From NCBI GenBank assembly GCA_945938055.1, contig CAMEUH010000008.1, positions 1 to 25,715 on the forward strand: a stretch of DNA of 25,715 nucleotides, written 5' to 3'. The notes below the pieces were generated by a model that was given only the letters and a program-made list of their open reading frames with translations, did no database searches and had not been told where the DNA came from. The position numbers and the translations under genes are program-made. The DNA comes from an uncultured Eubacteriaceae bacterium (GTDB lineage Bacteria; Bacillota; Clostridia; Lachnospirales; Lachnospiraceae). This document shows positions 14,973-23,276 of this stretch, in pieces; positions within the stretch are counted from its first letter, which is position 1; each line of letters opens with the position of its first letter.

Positions 14973-15182
14973 ATGGAAGTTATCAAGTTAAGAACAGAAT
15001 ATATAAAGCTTGGTCAGGCGTTAAAAGCGGCAGGTCTTGTAGAATCCGGAGTGGAAGCAAAGGATGTTATTGTTAACGGTGAAGTTAAGGTTAACGGAAA
15101 AACAGAGATTCAGCGTGGAAAAAAGCTTTACGGCGGGGACATGATTTCATTTAATGGAGCAGAGATAAAAATTGAAGATTAA
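14973..15182 (+). CDS. yaaA: Small S4-domain RNA-binding protein (YaaA/RlbA type)
   Basis: This 69-residue protein is essentially one S4 RNA-binding domain: IKLGQALKAAGLVESGVEAK, then VIVNGEVKVNGKTEIQRGKKLYGGD. The same small gene lies between dnaN and recF in many Gram-positives and has been linked to late ribosome assembly. It is 18 bases after dnaN with a GAGGGA ribosome site, and its last 11 bases overlap the start of recF. Confidence 0.95.
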   Translation: MEVIKLRTEYIKLGQALKAAGLVESGVEAKDVIVNGEVKVNGKTEIQRGKKLYGGDMISFNGAEIKIED

Positions 15183-16257
15183 TTCTCTTGATTTACAGAA
15201 TTTTAGAAATTATGACATGCTGCATATTGAGTTTGATAAAGAAACTAATATCATCTATGGAGATAATGCACAGGGAAAGACTAATATTCTGGAAGCGGTA
15301 TATGTGTCGGCAACCACAAAATCACATCGTGGAAGTAAAGACAGAGAGATGATTTCTTTCAATGAAGAAGAATCTCACATAAAAGCTGTTGTTGAAAAAA
15401 AAGGAACTCCTTACCGCATTGACATGCATTTAAAAAAGAATAAGTCTAAAGGAATTGCCATAAACGGAATTCCAATAAAAAGAGCATCTGAGCTTTTTGG
15501 GGTAATAAATATTGTATTTTTTTCACCGGAAGACTTAAACATCATAAAAGATGGTCCTGCAGCAAGAAGAAGATTCATTGACATGGAATTATGTCAGATT
15601 GATAAAATTTATTTAAATGACATCAGTAATTATAACAGGATTCTCATACAAAGAAATAAACTGTTAAAAGATTTGTATTTCCGGGATGATATCAAAGATA
15701 CACTGGATATATGGGACATGCAGCTGGTTCAATATGGAATAAGGATTATAAAAAGAAGAAAATCTTTTTTTGAGGAATTAAATGAAATCATAAAAGAAAT
15801 TCATGGTAATTTATCCGGTCATAAAGAAGAATTAATGATAGAATATGAACCTAATGTAGCATGGGAAGATATGGAAAGACAGGTTTTTCTTTCCCGTGAA
15901 AGAGATTTAAAGACAAAGATGACAAATATCGGACCTCATAAAGATGATATTTGTTTTCAGATTAATGAAAAAGATGTTCGGAAGTACGGTTCACAAGGAC
16001 AGCAGAGAACATCTGCTCTTTCTTTAAAACTTTCAGAAATAGAGCTGGTTAAAAAGAATATTCATGATGATCCAATTCTTCTTCTGGATGATGTATTATC
16101 GGAACTTGATAGTAACAGGCAGAATTACCTTTTGAATAGCATTAAGGATATTCAGACGATTGTTACCTGTACGGGACTTGATGAATTTATTAATAACCGT
16201 TTTGAAATAAATAAAATATATAAAGTAATTGATGGAAAAGTTTCCATGGAAAATTAA
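15172..16257 (+). CDS. recF: DNA replication and repair protein RecF, TTG start
   Basis: RecF is an SMC/ABC-like ATPase that helps load RecA at gapped DNA with RecO and RecR. The 361-residue protein has Walker A GDNAQGKT (30-37), the ABC signature region GSQGQQRTSALSLKLSEIEL, and Walker B PILLLDDVLSELD. The start is TTG 15172, inside the S4 gene. It gives the conserved N-terminus MKINSLDLQNFRNY, and the first in-frame ATG would remove 14 conserved residues. The nearest Shine-Dalgarno-like GGAG is about 12 bases away, so initiation is probably weak and dependent on translation of the S4 gene. Confidence 0.97.
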   Translation: MKINSLDLQNFRNYDMLHIEFDKETNIIYGDNAQGKTNILEAVYVSATTKSHRGSKDREMISFNEEESHIKAVVEKKGTPYRIDMHLKKNKSKGIAINGIPIKRASELFGVINIVFFSPEDLNIIKDGPAARRRFIDMELCQIDKIYLNDISNYNRILIQRNKLLKDLYFRDDIKDTLDIWDMQLVQYGIRIIKRRKSFFEELNEIIKEIHGNLSGHKEELMIEYEPNVAWEDMERQVFLSRERDLKTKMTNIGPHKDDICFQINEKDVRKYGSQGQQRTSALSLKLSEIELVKKNIHDDPILLLDDVLSELDSNRQNYLLNSIKDIQTIVTCTGLDEFINNRFEINKIYKVIDGKVSMEN

Positions 16258-16281
16258 TTTTGAGAAAGTTGGAGGATTAAG

Positions 16282-18195
16282 ATGAGTACTGAATACGGTG
16301 GAGATCAGATACAGATATTGGAAGGACTGGAAGCAGTCAGAAAAAGGCCGGGTATGTATATTGGAAGTACATCGTCAAAGGGATTACATCATCTGGTTTA
16401 TGAGATTGTTGATAATGCCGTGGATGAAGCATTAGCAGGTTTTTGTGACACTATCAGGGTAACGATACACGAGGATAATTCCATTACTGTTCTGGATAAT
16501 GGACGTGGTATTCCGGTAGGAATTAATCATAAAACAGGTCTTCCGGCAGTTGAAGTTGTTTTTACGGTACTTCATGCAGGCGGTAAATTCGGAGGAGGAG
16601 CTTATAAAGTATCCGGCGGACTTCATGGTGTAGGTGCTTCTGTTGTAAATGCATTGTCCGAATGGCTTGAAGTGAAAGTATATAGCGAAGGAAAAATACA
16701 TATGCAGCGCTATGAAAGAGGAAAAGTAATATATCCTCTTAAAGTCATAGGAGAATGTCCAAAAGAACAGACAGGAACGGAAGTTACTTTTAAACCGGAT
16801 GGAGAAATTTTTGAAGAACTGATATACGATTTTGATGTATTAAAGACCAGACTTCGTGAAATGGCTTTTCTTACTAAGGGAATCAAGATTATTTTAACAG
16901 ATGAAAGAGAAGAAGGAAAAGAAAGAACCTTTCACTATGAAGGTGGTATTAAGGAATTTGTTCAGTATTTAAATAAAAGTAAAACTCCTTTATATGAAAA
17001 TATCATTTACTGTGAAGGTAAAAAAGATAATGTCTATGTGGAAGTTGCACTTCAGCATAATGATTCTTATACGGAAAGTACCTATAGTTTTGTAAATAAT
17101 ATTAATACACCGGAAGGCGGTACCCATCTTGCAGGTTTTAAAAATGCCATAACAAAAACTTTTAATGATTATGCAAGAAATGGAAAGATTTTAAAAGACA
17201 GTGACCCGAATCTTACAGGTGATGATATCAGGGAAGGTCTTACGGCAATTATTAGTGTGAAACTGGAAGAACCACAGTTTGAAGGGCAGACAAAGCAGAA
17301 GCTTGGAAATAGTGAAGCAAGGGGAGCTGTTGATAGTATTGTAAGTGAGCAGCTTACCTATTTTCTGGAACAGAACCCTGCAGTTGCCAAGACTATTTGT
17401 GAAAAATCTGTTCTTGCGCAGAGAGCAAGGGAAGCTGCGAGAAAAGCAAGGGATTTAACAAGAAGAAAAACAGCTTTGGATTCTACAGCACTTCCTGGAA
17501 AGCTTGCGGACTGTTCTGACAAGAATCCGGAAAACTGTGAAATTTATATTGTAGAGGGTGATTCCGCAGGTGGTTCTGCAAAGACAGCAAGAAGCCGTGC
17601 AACACAAGCAATTCTTCCTCTTCGTGGTAAGATTCTTAATGTAGAGAAAGCAAGACTTGACAGAATTCTTGGAAATGCGGAAATTAAGGCAATGATTACT
17701 GCATTTGGTACAGGTATTCATGAAGATTTTGATATCAGTAAATTAAGATACCATAAAATTATTATCATGACAGATGCCGATGTGGATGGTGCACATATCA
17801 GTACACTTCTGCTTACGTTTTTCTACCGGTTTATGCCGGAGTTAATCAAGCAGGGATATGTTTACCTTGCACAGCCGCCTCTTTATAAACTTGAAAAGAA
17901 TAAGAAAGTCTGGTATGCATATAGTGATGAACAGCTGAATGATATTCTGACAGAAGTAGGAAGAGATCAGAATAATAAGATTCAGCGTTATAAGGGACTT
18001 GGTGAAATGGATGCAGAGCAGCTCTGGGAAACTACCATGGATCCGGAAAAGAGAATTCTTCGCCGTGTTATGATTGATGCAGAAACAGAATCCGAAATTG
18101 ATGTAACATTTACTACATTAATGGGTGATAATGTTGAACCAAGACGTGAATTTATTGAAGCAAATGCAAAGTATGTAAAGAACTTAGACATATAA
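16282..18195 (+). CDS. gyrB: DNA gyrase subunit B
   Basis: GyrB is the ATPase subunit of the gyrase that adds negative supercoils. The 637-residue protein has the GHKL ATPase domain (EIVDNAVDEALAG, DNGRGIPVG and GGLHGVGASVVNAL), the transducer domain (with LTAIISVKLEEPQFEGQTK), and the TOPRIM domain. In the TOPRIM domain the catalytic EGDSAGGSA is near residue 424 and DADVDGAH near residue 497. The C-terminal tail has QRYKGLGEMDAEQLWETTMD. The length is typical of Gram-positive GyrB without the enterobacterial insert. It lies 24 bases after recF with a GGAGGA ribosome site and 22 bases before gyrA. Confidence 0.99.
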   Translation: MSTEYGGDQIQILEGLEAVRKRPGMYIGSTSSKGLHHLVYEIVDNAVDEALAGFCDTIRVTIHEDNSITVLDNGRGIPVGINHKTGLPAVEVVFTVLHAGGKFGGGAYKVSGGLHGVGASVVNALSEWLEVKVYSEGKIHMQRYERGKVIYPLKVIGECPKEQTGTEVTFKPDGEIFEELIYDFDVLKTRLREMAFLTKGIKIILTDEREEGKERTFHYEGGIKEFVQYLNKSKTPLYENIIYCEGKKDNVYVEVALQHNDSYTESTYSFVNNINTPEGGTHLAGFKNAITKTFNDYARNGKILKDSDPNLTGDDIREGLTAIISVKLEEPQFEGQTKQKLGNSEARGAVDSIVSEQLTYFLEQNPAVAKTICEKSVLAQRAREAARKARDLTRRKTALDSTALPGKLADCSDKNPENCEIYIVEGDSAGGSAKTARSRATQAILPLRGKILNVEKARLDRILGNAEIKAMITAFGTGIHEDFDISKLRYHKIIIMTDADVDGAHISTLLLTFFYRFMPELIKQGYVYLAQPPLYKLEKNKKVWYAYSDEQLNDILTEVGRDQNNKIQRYKGLGEMDAEQLWETTMDPEKRILRRVMIDAETESEIDVTFTTLMGDNVEPRREFIEANAKYVKNLDI

Positions 18196-18217
18196 TTAAA
18201 AGAATAGGAGTAATCAA

Positions 18218-20716
18218 ATGGATGAACATATCTTTGATAAAGTTCATGATGTAGACCTTAAGAGAACCATGGAGGATTCATATATTGATTATGCCATGAG
18301 TGTAATTGCCGCCCGTGCACTTCCGGATGTAAGGGATGGTCTTAAGCCTGTACAGCGTAGAATTTTATTTTCAATGATAGAATTAAATAATGGACCGGAC
18401 AAGCCTCATAGAAAATGTGCCCGTATCGTTGGTGATACTATGGGTAAATATCATCCACATGGTGATTCGTCCATCTATGAAGCTTTGGTAAAACTTGCTC
18501 AGGATTTTTCAACCAGATATCCTCTGGTGGATGGACATGGTAACTTTGGTTCTGTGGATGGCGACGGAGCAGCTGCAATGCGTTATACAGAAGCAAGGCT
18601 TAGTAAAATTTCAATGGAAATGCTTGCAGATATTAATAAAGATACCGTTGACTTTGTACCAAACTTTGATGAAACAGAAAAAGAACCTGTTGTGCTTCCA
18701 TCCAGATATCCAAATCTTCTGGTAAACGGAACTTCCGGTATTGCTGTAGGAATGGCGACGAATATTCCACCTCACAATTTAAGAGAAGTGATTAATGCCG
18801 TAGTTAAAATCATTGATAATCAGGTAGAAGAAGATCGTCAGACAAATATTGAAGAAGTACTTGATATTGTAAAAGGTCCTGATTTTCCAACAGGAGCAAC
18901 CATTCTTGGAAAAATGGGAATTGAGGAAGCATATCGTACTGGACGTGGTAAAATTCGTGTCCGTGCGGTGACAGATATTGAACCAATGTTAAATGGAAAA
19001 AACAGAATTATCGTTTCAGAACTTCCATACATGGTTAACAAGGCAAAATTAATTGAAAAAATTGCAGAGTTAGTTCGTGATAAAAAGATTGATGGAATTA
19101 CAGACCTTCGGGATGAATCAGACAGAGAAGGAATGAGAATTGTTATTGAACTTCGAAGAGATGTAAATCCGAATGTTGTTTTAAATAATCTTTACAAGCA
19201 TACCCAGATGCAGGATACATTTGGTGTTATCATGCTTGCTCTGGTTAATAATGAGCCAAAAGTATTGAATCTTCTTGACATGCTCAATTATTACCTTCTC
19301 CATCAGAAGGATGTTGTTACAAGAAGGACAAAATATGATTTAAATAAGGCAGAAGAACGTGCCCACATTTTGGAAGGATTAATGATTGCCTTGGATAACA
19401 TTGATGAAGTCATCAATATTATTCGTGGTTCCGAAAATGTTGCCATTGCAAAAGAAAAATTAATGGAGCGTTTTGGTCTTTCTGATGCACAGGCACAGGC
19501 AATCGTGGATATGCGACTGCGTGCTCTTACCGGTCTGGAAAGAGAAAAACTGGAGAAAGAATATGCAGAATTAATGCAGAGGATTTCCGAATTGAAAGCA
19601 ATTCTTGCAGATGAAAAGAAGCTTCTGGGAGTCATTAAGGAAGAACTTCAGATTGTATCAGACAAGTATGGTGATGACAGAAGGACATCCATTGGATTTG
19701 ATGAATTTGATATTTCCATGGAAGATTTAATTCCAAATGAAGATACGGTCATTGCAATGACAAATCTTGGTTATATCAAGAGAATGACACCGGATAATTT
19801 CAAGAGCCAGAATCGTGGAGGTAAAGGAATCAAAGGAATGCAGACCATTGAGGATGATTATATTGAAGATCTCTTAATGACAACATCCCATAGTTATATG
19901 CTTTTCTTTACCAATACAGGTCGTGTATATCGTATTAAGGCATACGAAATTCCGGAGGCAGGAAGAACAGCAAGAGGTACGGCAATCGTAAATATTCTGC
20001 AGTTGATGCCGGGTGAAAAGATTAGCGCAATCATTCCAATTGAACAGTATAAGGAAAATAATTATCTTTTCATGACAACAAAGAATGGTATTGTAAAGAA
20101 AACCTCTATTACAGAATATGCAAATATTCGTAAGACTGGTATACAGGCCATAACATTGCGTGATGATGATGAACTGATAGAAGTAAAGCTTACAGATAAC
20201 AGTAAAGAAATTCTTCTTGCCACAAAATATGGTCAATGTATCCGTTTTAAGGAGTCCGATGTAAGACCTACCGGAAGAAGTGCAATGGGTGTTATCGGTA
20301 TGAATCTTGAAGACGGGGATGAAGTTGTTGGAATGCAGTTAAACACTCAGGGAGAAAATCTTTTGATTGTTTCTGAAAATGGTCTTGGAAAGAGAACACC
20401 AATAGAAGAATTCACGGTGCAGCATCGTGGTGGTAAGGGTGTCAAGTGTTACAAGATTAATGAAAAGACAGGAAATGTTATTGGTGTAAAGGCTGTAGAT
20501 GATACTAGGGAAATCATGCTGATTACCACAGAAGGAATTATTATTCGTATTGATGTAACCCAGATTTCCATTCTTGGAAGAATTACTTCCGGTGTGAAGT
20601 TAATTAATCTGGATAAGGGTGTTAAAGTTGCAACTGTTGCCAAGGTACGTTTTAATCCGGACAAGGATAATGACGAAGAAATAGATAATCCGGAAGAACT
20701 GACCACAGAAGAATAA
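18218..20716 (+). CDS. gyrA: DNA gyrase subunit A
   Basis: GyrA is the DNA-cleaving and wrapping subunit. The 832-residue protein opens with SYIDYAMSVIAARALPDVRDG. The quinolone-determining region reads KYHPHGDSSIYEALV (78-91), with Ser84 and Glu88 at the positions usually changed in resistant strains, so it looks drug-sensitive. The catalytic tyrosine is Y123 in MRYTEARLSK. The C-terminal beta-pinwheel starts with the GyrA box QNRGGKGIKGM near residue 530, and a second related QHRGGKGVK lies near residue 734. The protein ends in a very acidic tail. A strong terminator follows immediately. Confidence 0.99.
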   Translation: MDEHIFDKVHDVDLKRTMEDSYIDYAMSVIAARALPDVRDGLKPVQRRILFSMIELNNGPDKPHRKCARIVGDTMGKYHPHGDSSIYEALVKLAQDFSTRYPLVDGHGNFGSVDGDGAAAMRYTEARLSKISMEMLADINKDTVDFVPNFDETEKEPVVLPSRYPNLLVNGTSGIAVGMATNIPPHNLREVINAVVKIIDNQVEEDRQTNIEEVLDIVKGPDFPTGATILGKMGIEEAYRTGRGKIRVRAVTDIEPMLNGKNRIIVSELPYMVNKAKLIEKIAELVRDKKIDGITDLRDESDREGMRIVIELRRDVNPNVVLNNLYKHTQMQDTFGVIMLALVNNEPKVLNLLDMLNYYLLHQKDVVTRRTKYDLNKAEERAHILEGLMIALDNIDEVINIIRGSENVAIAKEKLMERFGLSDAQAQAIVDMRLRALTGLEREKLEKEYAELMQRISELKAILADEKKLLGVIKEELQIVSDKYGDDRRTSIGFDEFDISMEDLIPNEDTVIAMTNLGYIKRMTPDNFKSQNRGGKGIKGMQTIEDDYIEDLLMTTSHSYMLFFTNTGRVYRIKAYEIPEAGRTARGTAIVNILQLMPGEKISAIIPIEQYKENNYLFMTTKNGIVKKTSITEYANIRKTGIQAITLRDDDELIEVKLTDNSKEILLATKYGQCIRFKESDVRPTGRSAMGVIGMNLEDGDEVVGMQLNTQGENLLIVSENGLGKRTPIEEFTVQHRGGKGVKCYKINEKTGNVIGVKAVDDTREIMLITTEGIIIRIDVTQISILGRITSGVKLINLDKGVKVATVAKVRFNPDKDNDEEIDNPEELTTEE

Positions 20717-20719
20717 TTA

Positions 20720-20746
20720 AAAAGGGCATCTATCGGATGCCCTTTT
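20720..20746 (+). terminator. gyrA terminator
   Basis: AAAAGGGCATC, a 5-base loop and GATGCCCTTTT form an 11-bp stem four bases after the gyrA stop, ending in a short T run. It closes the dnaN-gyrA series. Confidence 0.9.
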
Positions 20747-20780
20747 GTGCATGACATTATGAAAATTGATGGAGAAAAAA

Positions 20781-21623
20781 ATGAGAACAATAAACACAGA
20801 GACAATTGTTAAAAACATTAAGGAAATGTGCATTGAAGCAACACATTTTCTTACGGATGACATGAAAACAGTATTTGAAAAAGCAGTAGAGACAGAGGAA
20901 TCGTTACTTGGAAAGCAGGTATTGAACCAGCTTCAGGAAAATCTCTCCATTGCAGGAAGTGAAATGATTCCGATTTGTCAGGATACAGGGATGGCTGTAA
21001 TTTTCATGAAAGTGGGACAGGAAGTTCATATTGAAGGAGGGAGTCTTACGGATGCCATTAATGAGGGAGTAAGACAGGGATATGCGGAAGGTTTTCTTCG
21101 AAAATCTGTGGTTTCGGATCCGATTTACCGAGAAAATACCAAAGATAATACCCCTGCAGTAATTCATTATGAAATTGTCGAAGGTGATCAGGTTGATATT
21201 ACCGTGGCACCAAAGGGATTTGGAAGTGAAAATATGAGCCGTGTATTTATGTTAAAACCGGCAGATGGAATTGAAGGTGTAAAAGACGCTATTCTTACTG
21301 CAGTACGTGATGCAGGACCAAATGCATGTCCTCCTATGGTAGTAGGAGTTGGAATAGGAGGTACATTTGAAAAATGTGCTCTTTTAGCAAAAAAGGCGCT
21401 GACCAGAAATGTTCTGGAAGGTTCATCCATTGAATATGTAAGAAATCTGGAACAGGAAATGCTTGAAAAGATTAATTGTCTTGGAATAGGTCCGGGTGGT
21501 CTTGGAGGGACAAAGACTGCACTTGCCGTAAATATAGAAACCTATCCAACACACATAGCAGGATTACCGGTGGCAGTAAATATTTGCTGTCATGTAAACA
21601 GACACGCTCACAGGGTTATTTAA
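20781..21623 (+). CDS. Fumarate hydratase, class I, alpha subunit (TtdA/FumA N-terminal type)
   Basis: With the next gene this forms a two-subunit, oxygen-sensitive [4Fe-4S] hydro-lyase, most likely interconverting fumarate and malate; L-tartrate dehydratase belongs to the same family and cannot be excluded. The 280-residue subunit shows probable cluster cysteines at C66 (ICQDTG), C183 (NACPPMVVGVGIGG) and C269 or C270 (NICCHVNRHAHR), and the GIGPGGLGGTKTAL motif. I use ATG 20781: GGAG lies six bases upstream, within the alternative start ATG 20769. No promoter of its own stands out in the short gap after the gyrA terminator. Confidence 0.93.
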   Translation: MRTINTETIVKNIKEMCIEATHFLTDDMKTVFEKAVETEESLLGKQVLNQLQENLSIAGSEMIPICQDTGMAVIFMKVGQEVHIEGGSLTDAINEGVRQGYAEGFLRKSVVSDPIYRENTKDNTPAVIHYEIVEGDQVDITVAPKGFGSENMSRVFMLKPADGIEGVKDAILTAVRDAGPNACPPMVVGVGIGGTFEKCALLAKKALTRNVLEGSSIEYVRNLEQEMLEKINCLGIGPGGLGGTKTALAVNIETYPTHIAGLPVAVNICCHVNRHAHRVI

Positions 21624-21697
21624 TGCACAGTAATGTTATAAAATGTAGATAAAAATATTCAAAAATAGTATCAATGTGGAAAAGTCAGGAGAATAAA

Positions 21698-22249
21698 ATG
21701 GATCGATATATTAAAGCACCGATTAGTGATGAAGATGCACGTTCTTTAAGAGCAGGAGATTATGTATATATTACAGGAACAATTTATACGGCAAGGGATG
21801 CTGCACATAAAAGAATGTATGAGGCACTGGAAGAGGGAAAAGAACTTCCGATAGCCATGAAAAATAACATTATCTATTATATGGGACCATCACCTGCAAG
21901 GGAAGGAAGACCGATTGGTTCTGCTGGACCGACAACAGCAAGCAGAATGGACAAATACACTCCGTCATTATTGGATTTGGGACTGAAAGGCATGATTGGC
22001 AAAGGAAAGCGTTCTCAGGCAGTAAAAGAAGCCATTATCCGAAATGGTGCAGTATATTTTGCTGCAGTAGGCGGCGCAGGAGCTCTTCTTGCACAGAGAA
22101 TAACGAAATCAACCGTAATTGCTTACGATGATTTAGGAACAGAAGCAATCCGTGAATTAGAAGTAAAGGATTTTCCGGTTATTGTTGTAATCGATTCGGA
22201 AGGAAATAATCTGTATGAGACCGCTATTGAGCAGTATAAGAAAATATGA
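21698..22249 (+). CDS. Fumarate hydratase, class I, beta subunit (TtdB/FumA C-terminal type)
   Basis: This 183-residue protein corresponds to the C-terminal swivel domain of class I fumarases: LRAGDYVYITGTIYTARDAAHKRM, MGPSPAREGRPIGSAGPTTASRMD, GMIGKGKRSQAV and AVYFAAVGGAGALLAQ are all typical. ATG 21698 is chosen because AGGAGA precedes it by five bases and MDRYIKAPIS is the usual N-terminus; an upstream in-frame ATG at 21674 lacks a good ribosome site. The 74-base gap from the alpha subunit shows no terminator, so both are probably co-transcribed. Its TGA ends two bases before the -35 box of the tRNA promoter. Confidence 0.93.
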   Translation: MDRYIKAPISDEDARSLRAGDYVYITGTIYTARDAAHKRMYEALEEGKELPIAMKNNIIYYMGPSPAREGRPIGSAGPTTASRMDKYTPSLLDLGLKGMIGKGKRSQAVKEAIIRNGAVYFAAVGGAGALLAQRITKSTVIAYDDLGTEAIRELEVKDFPVIVVIDSEGNNLYETAIEQYKKI

Positions 22250-22250
22250 G

Positions 22251-22279
22251 TTGACAATTATTTCATCCTCTAGTATAAT
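22251..22279 (+). promoter_or_regulatory. Consensus promoter of tRNA-Ser
   Basis: TTGACA (22251-22256), 17 bases and TATAAT (22274-22279) are a perfect sigma-A match. Transcription should begin near 22286, giving a precursor leader of about 70 bases. The -35 starts two bases after the fumarase beta stop codon. Confidence 0.93.
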
Positions 22280-22356
22280 AACATTTGCGTCTGAATAAAA
22301 TATAGTGTAAAGATATATTGTTATTTCGGTGCAATTTCATATTGTCATATGAATTC

Positions 22357-22444
22357 GGAGTAGTACTCAAGTGGCCGAAGAGGTGCCCCTGCTAAGGGTA
22401 TAGGTCGGGAAACCGGCGCGAGGGTTCAAATCCCTCCTGCTCCG
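22357..22444 (+). tRNA. tRNA-Ser (anticodon GCU)
   Basis: The 88-base sequence folds as a class II tRNA. The acceptor stem is GGAGTAG (22357-22363) with CTGCTCC (22437-22443), including one G-U pair, and the discriminator base is G22444. The anticodon stem TGCCC/GGGTA encloses loop CTGCTAA with anticodon GCT at 22391-22393. A long variable arm (GGTCGGGAAACCGGC region) and the T arm GAGGGTTCAAATCCCTC complete it. The long variable arm and GCU anticodon identify serine (AGC/AGU codons). No CCA end is encoded. Confidence 0.97.
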
Positions 22445-22452
22445 CTTATAAG

Positions 22453-22501
22453 AAGCTTGAATTTTGTTACGGTTTGTATCAGAATTTAAGCTTTTTTGTT
22501 T
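22453..22501 (+). terminator. tRNA-Ser terminator
   Basis: AAGCTTGAATT (22453-22463) pairs with AATTTAAGCTT (22483-22493) through an 11-bp stem with one G-U pair, followed by TTTTGTTTT. It lies eight bases after the tRNA. Confidence 0.85.
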
Positions 22502-22585
22502 TATGTGTAAATCAACAATGTAATTTGTAAATAAGTATAGTATAATGAATGGAAAAGAAATAACAAGAAAATAAAGGATACTACA

Positions 22586-23176
22586 ATGAACCAGCAGGAT
22601 ATGTTATATGATATGGACATGAGGGAAATCCTTTTTGAAACCTATGAAAATACAGGAAACAGACTCCGGATTTTTGAAGAACTTGTAATTGGGAAAAGCC
22701 GTGCCGATGCTATTTTGGTTAATGAAGGGGAAATCCTTGGATTTGAAATAAAAAGTGATAAAGACAGTCTTGTACGTCTTACGACTCAGGTAAAAAATTA
22801 TGAGCGTTTTTGTGATAAATGTTACATTGTAACAGGAATTCATTATATTGATCGGATTGAAGAAGCAGTTCCGGAGCATTGGGGAATTTATGATATTATG
22901 AAAGATGAAGAGGGTCATCTTCATATAGAAATATTCCGTGAGGCGATAAGAAATCCAAAAGAACGCCCAACCATCAAATTGAAAAACCAAATGAATCTTC
23001 TGTGGAGGGTAGAATTAATTAAAATCGTAAAGGAACATAAACTTGGTGGAGTTACTACAAGAAATAAAAAGCAGCTTAGGGATCTGATTATAGAAAAGCT
23101 TGGAAAAGACGAAGCAAAAAGGCTAACTTGTGAGGCATTAATGGAACGAGATTATAGTATTTTTGATAATCAATAA
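22586..23176 (+). CDS. sce7726 family protein, predicted PD-(D/E)XK nuclease fold
   Basis: This 196-residue soluble protein has the sce7726 pattern: IFEELVIGKSRADAILVN, then GEILGFEIKSDKDSLVRL, then KNYERFCDKCYIVTG. E31 or E32, D41 and E54-x-K56 have the spacing of a PD-(D/E)XK nuclease core (D, about 12 residues, ExK). Residues about 135-196 add a helical domain with LLWRVELIKIVKEHKL and a possible SAP-like DNA-binding helix pair. The function of this family is unknown; sce7726 proteins are often found with phage or defence genes, but none are visible here. It has an AAAGGA ribosome site and a TATAAT (22541-22546) upstream without a clear -35. It sits between the tRNA and a terminator, so it is a single-gene unit. 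Confidence 0.8.
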   Translation: MNQQDMLYDMDMREILFETYENTGNRLRIFEELVIGKSRADAILVNEGEILGFEIKSDKDSLVRLTTQVKNYERFCDKCYIVTGIHYIDRIEEAVPEHWGIYDIMKDEEGHLHIEIFREAIRNPKERPTIKLKNQMNLLWRVELIKIVKEHKLGGVTTRNKKQLRDLIIEKLGKDEAKRLTCEALMERDYSIFDNQ

Positions 23177-23208
23177 AAATTTATTGAAAAACGATAAAAA
23201 TATATTGA
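23171..23208. promoter_or_regulatory. Tandem palindromic operator candidate
   Basis: CAATAAAAATTTATTGA (23171-23187) sits inside the perfect palindrome TCAATAAA-AA-TTTATTGA and recurs as CGATAAAAATATATTGA (23192-23208) with 15 of 17 positions identical. The copies are 21 bp apart, two helical turns. The second copy overlaps the -35 box of the following promoter. The YozG-like regulator encoded in this operon is the obvious candidate ligand, by inference. Confidence 0.55.
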
Positions 23209-23233
23209 CAAAGAATAACAGCAATGGTAATAT
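23205..23233 (+). promoter_or_regulatory. Promoter of the DUF2975-HTH-DUF4153/4173 operon
   Basis: TTGACA (23205-23210), a 17-base spacer and TAATAT (23228-23233) predict a start near 23240 and a leader of about 37 bases that carries the GGAGG ribosome site. Confidence 0.75.
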
Positions 23234-23267
23234 CTGTATTAACAGAAGAAAACCATTGCTTTTTTTG
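23220..23267 (+). terminator. Terminator of the sce7726 gene, enclosing the next promoter's -10
   Basis: AGCAATGGT (23220-23228) and ACCATTGCT (23252-23260) form a perfect 9-bp stem with a 23-base loop, followed by a run of seven T. It lies 43 bases after the sce7726 stop. The -10 of the downstream promoter is in the loop, so transcripts starting there lack the left arm and cannot form the terminator. Confidence 0.7.
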
Positions 23268-23276
23268 GAGGTATCA

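Noticed and set aside
19874..20236. A 120-residue minus-strand frame within gyrA
   Set aside because: It is antisense to the GyrA C-terminal domain, with Cys- and Phe-rich sequence typical of shadow translation.
23163..23276. Upstream extension of the DUF2975 reading frame
   Set aside because: The extension covers the operator, promoter and terminator arm and is not coding; ATG 23277 has its own GGAGG.
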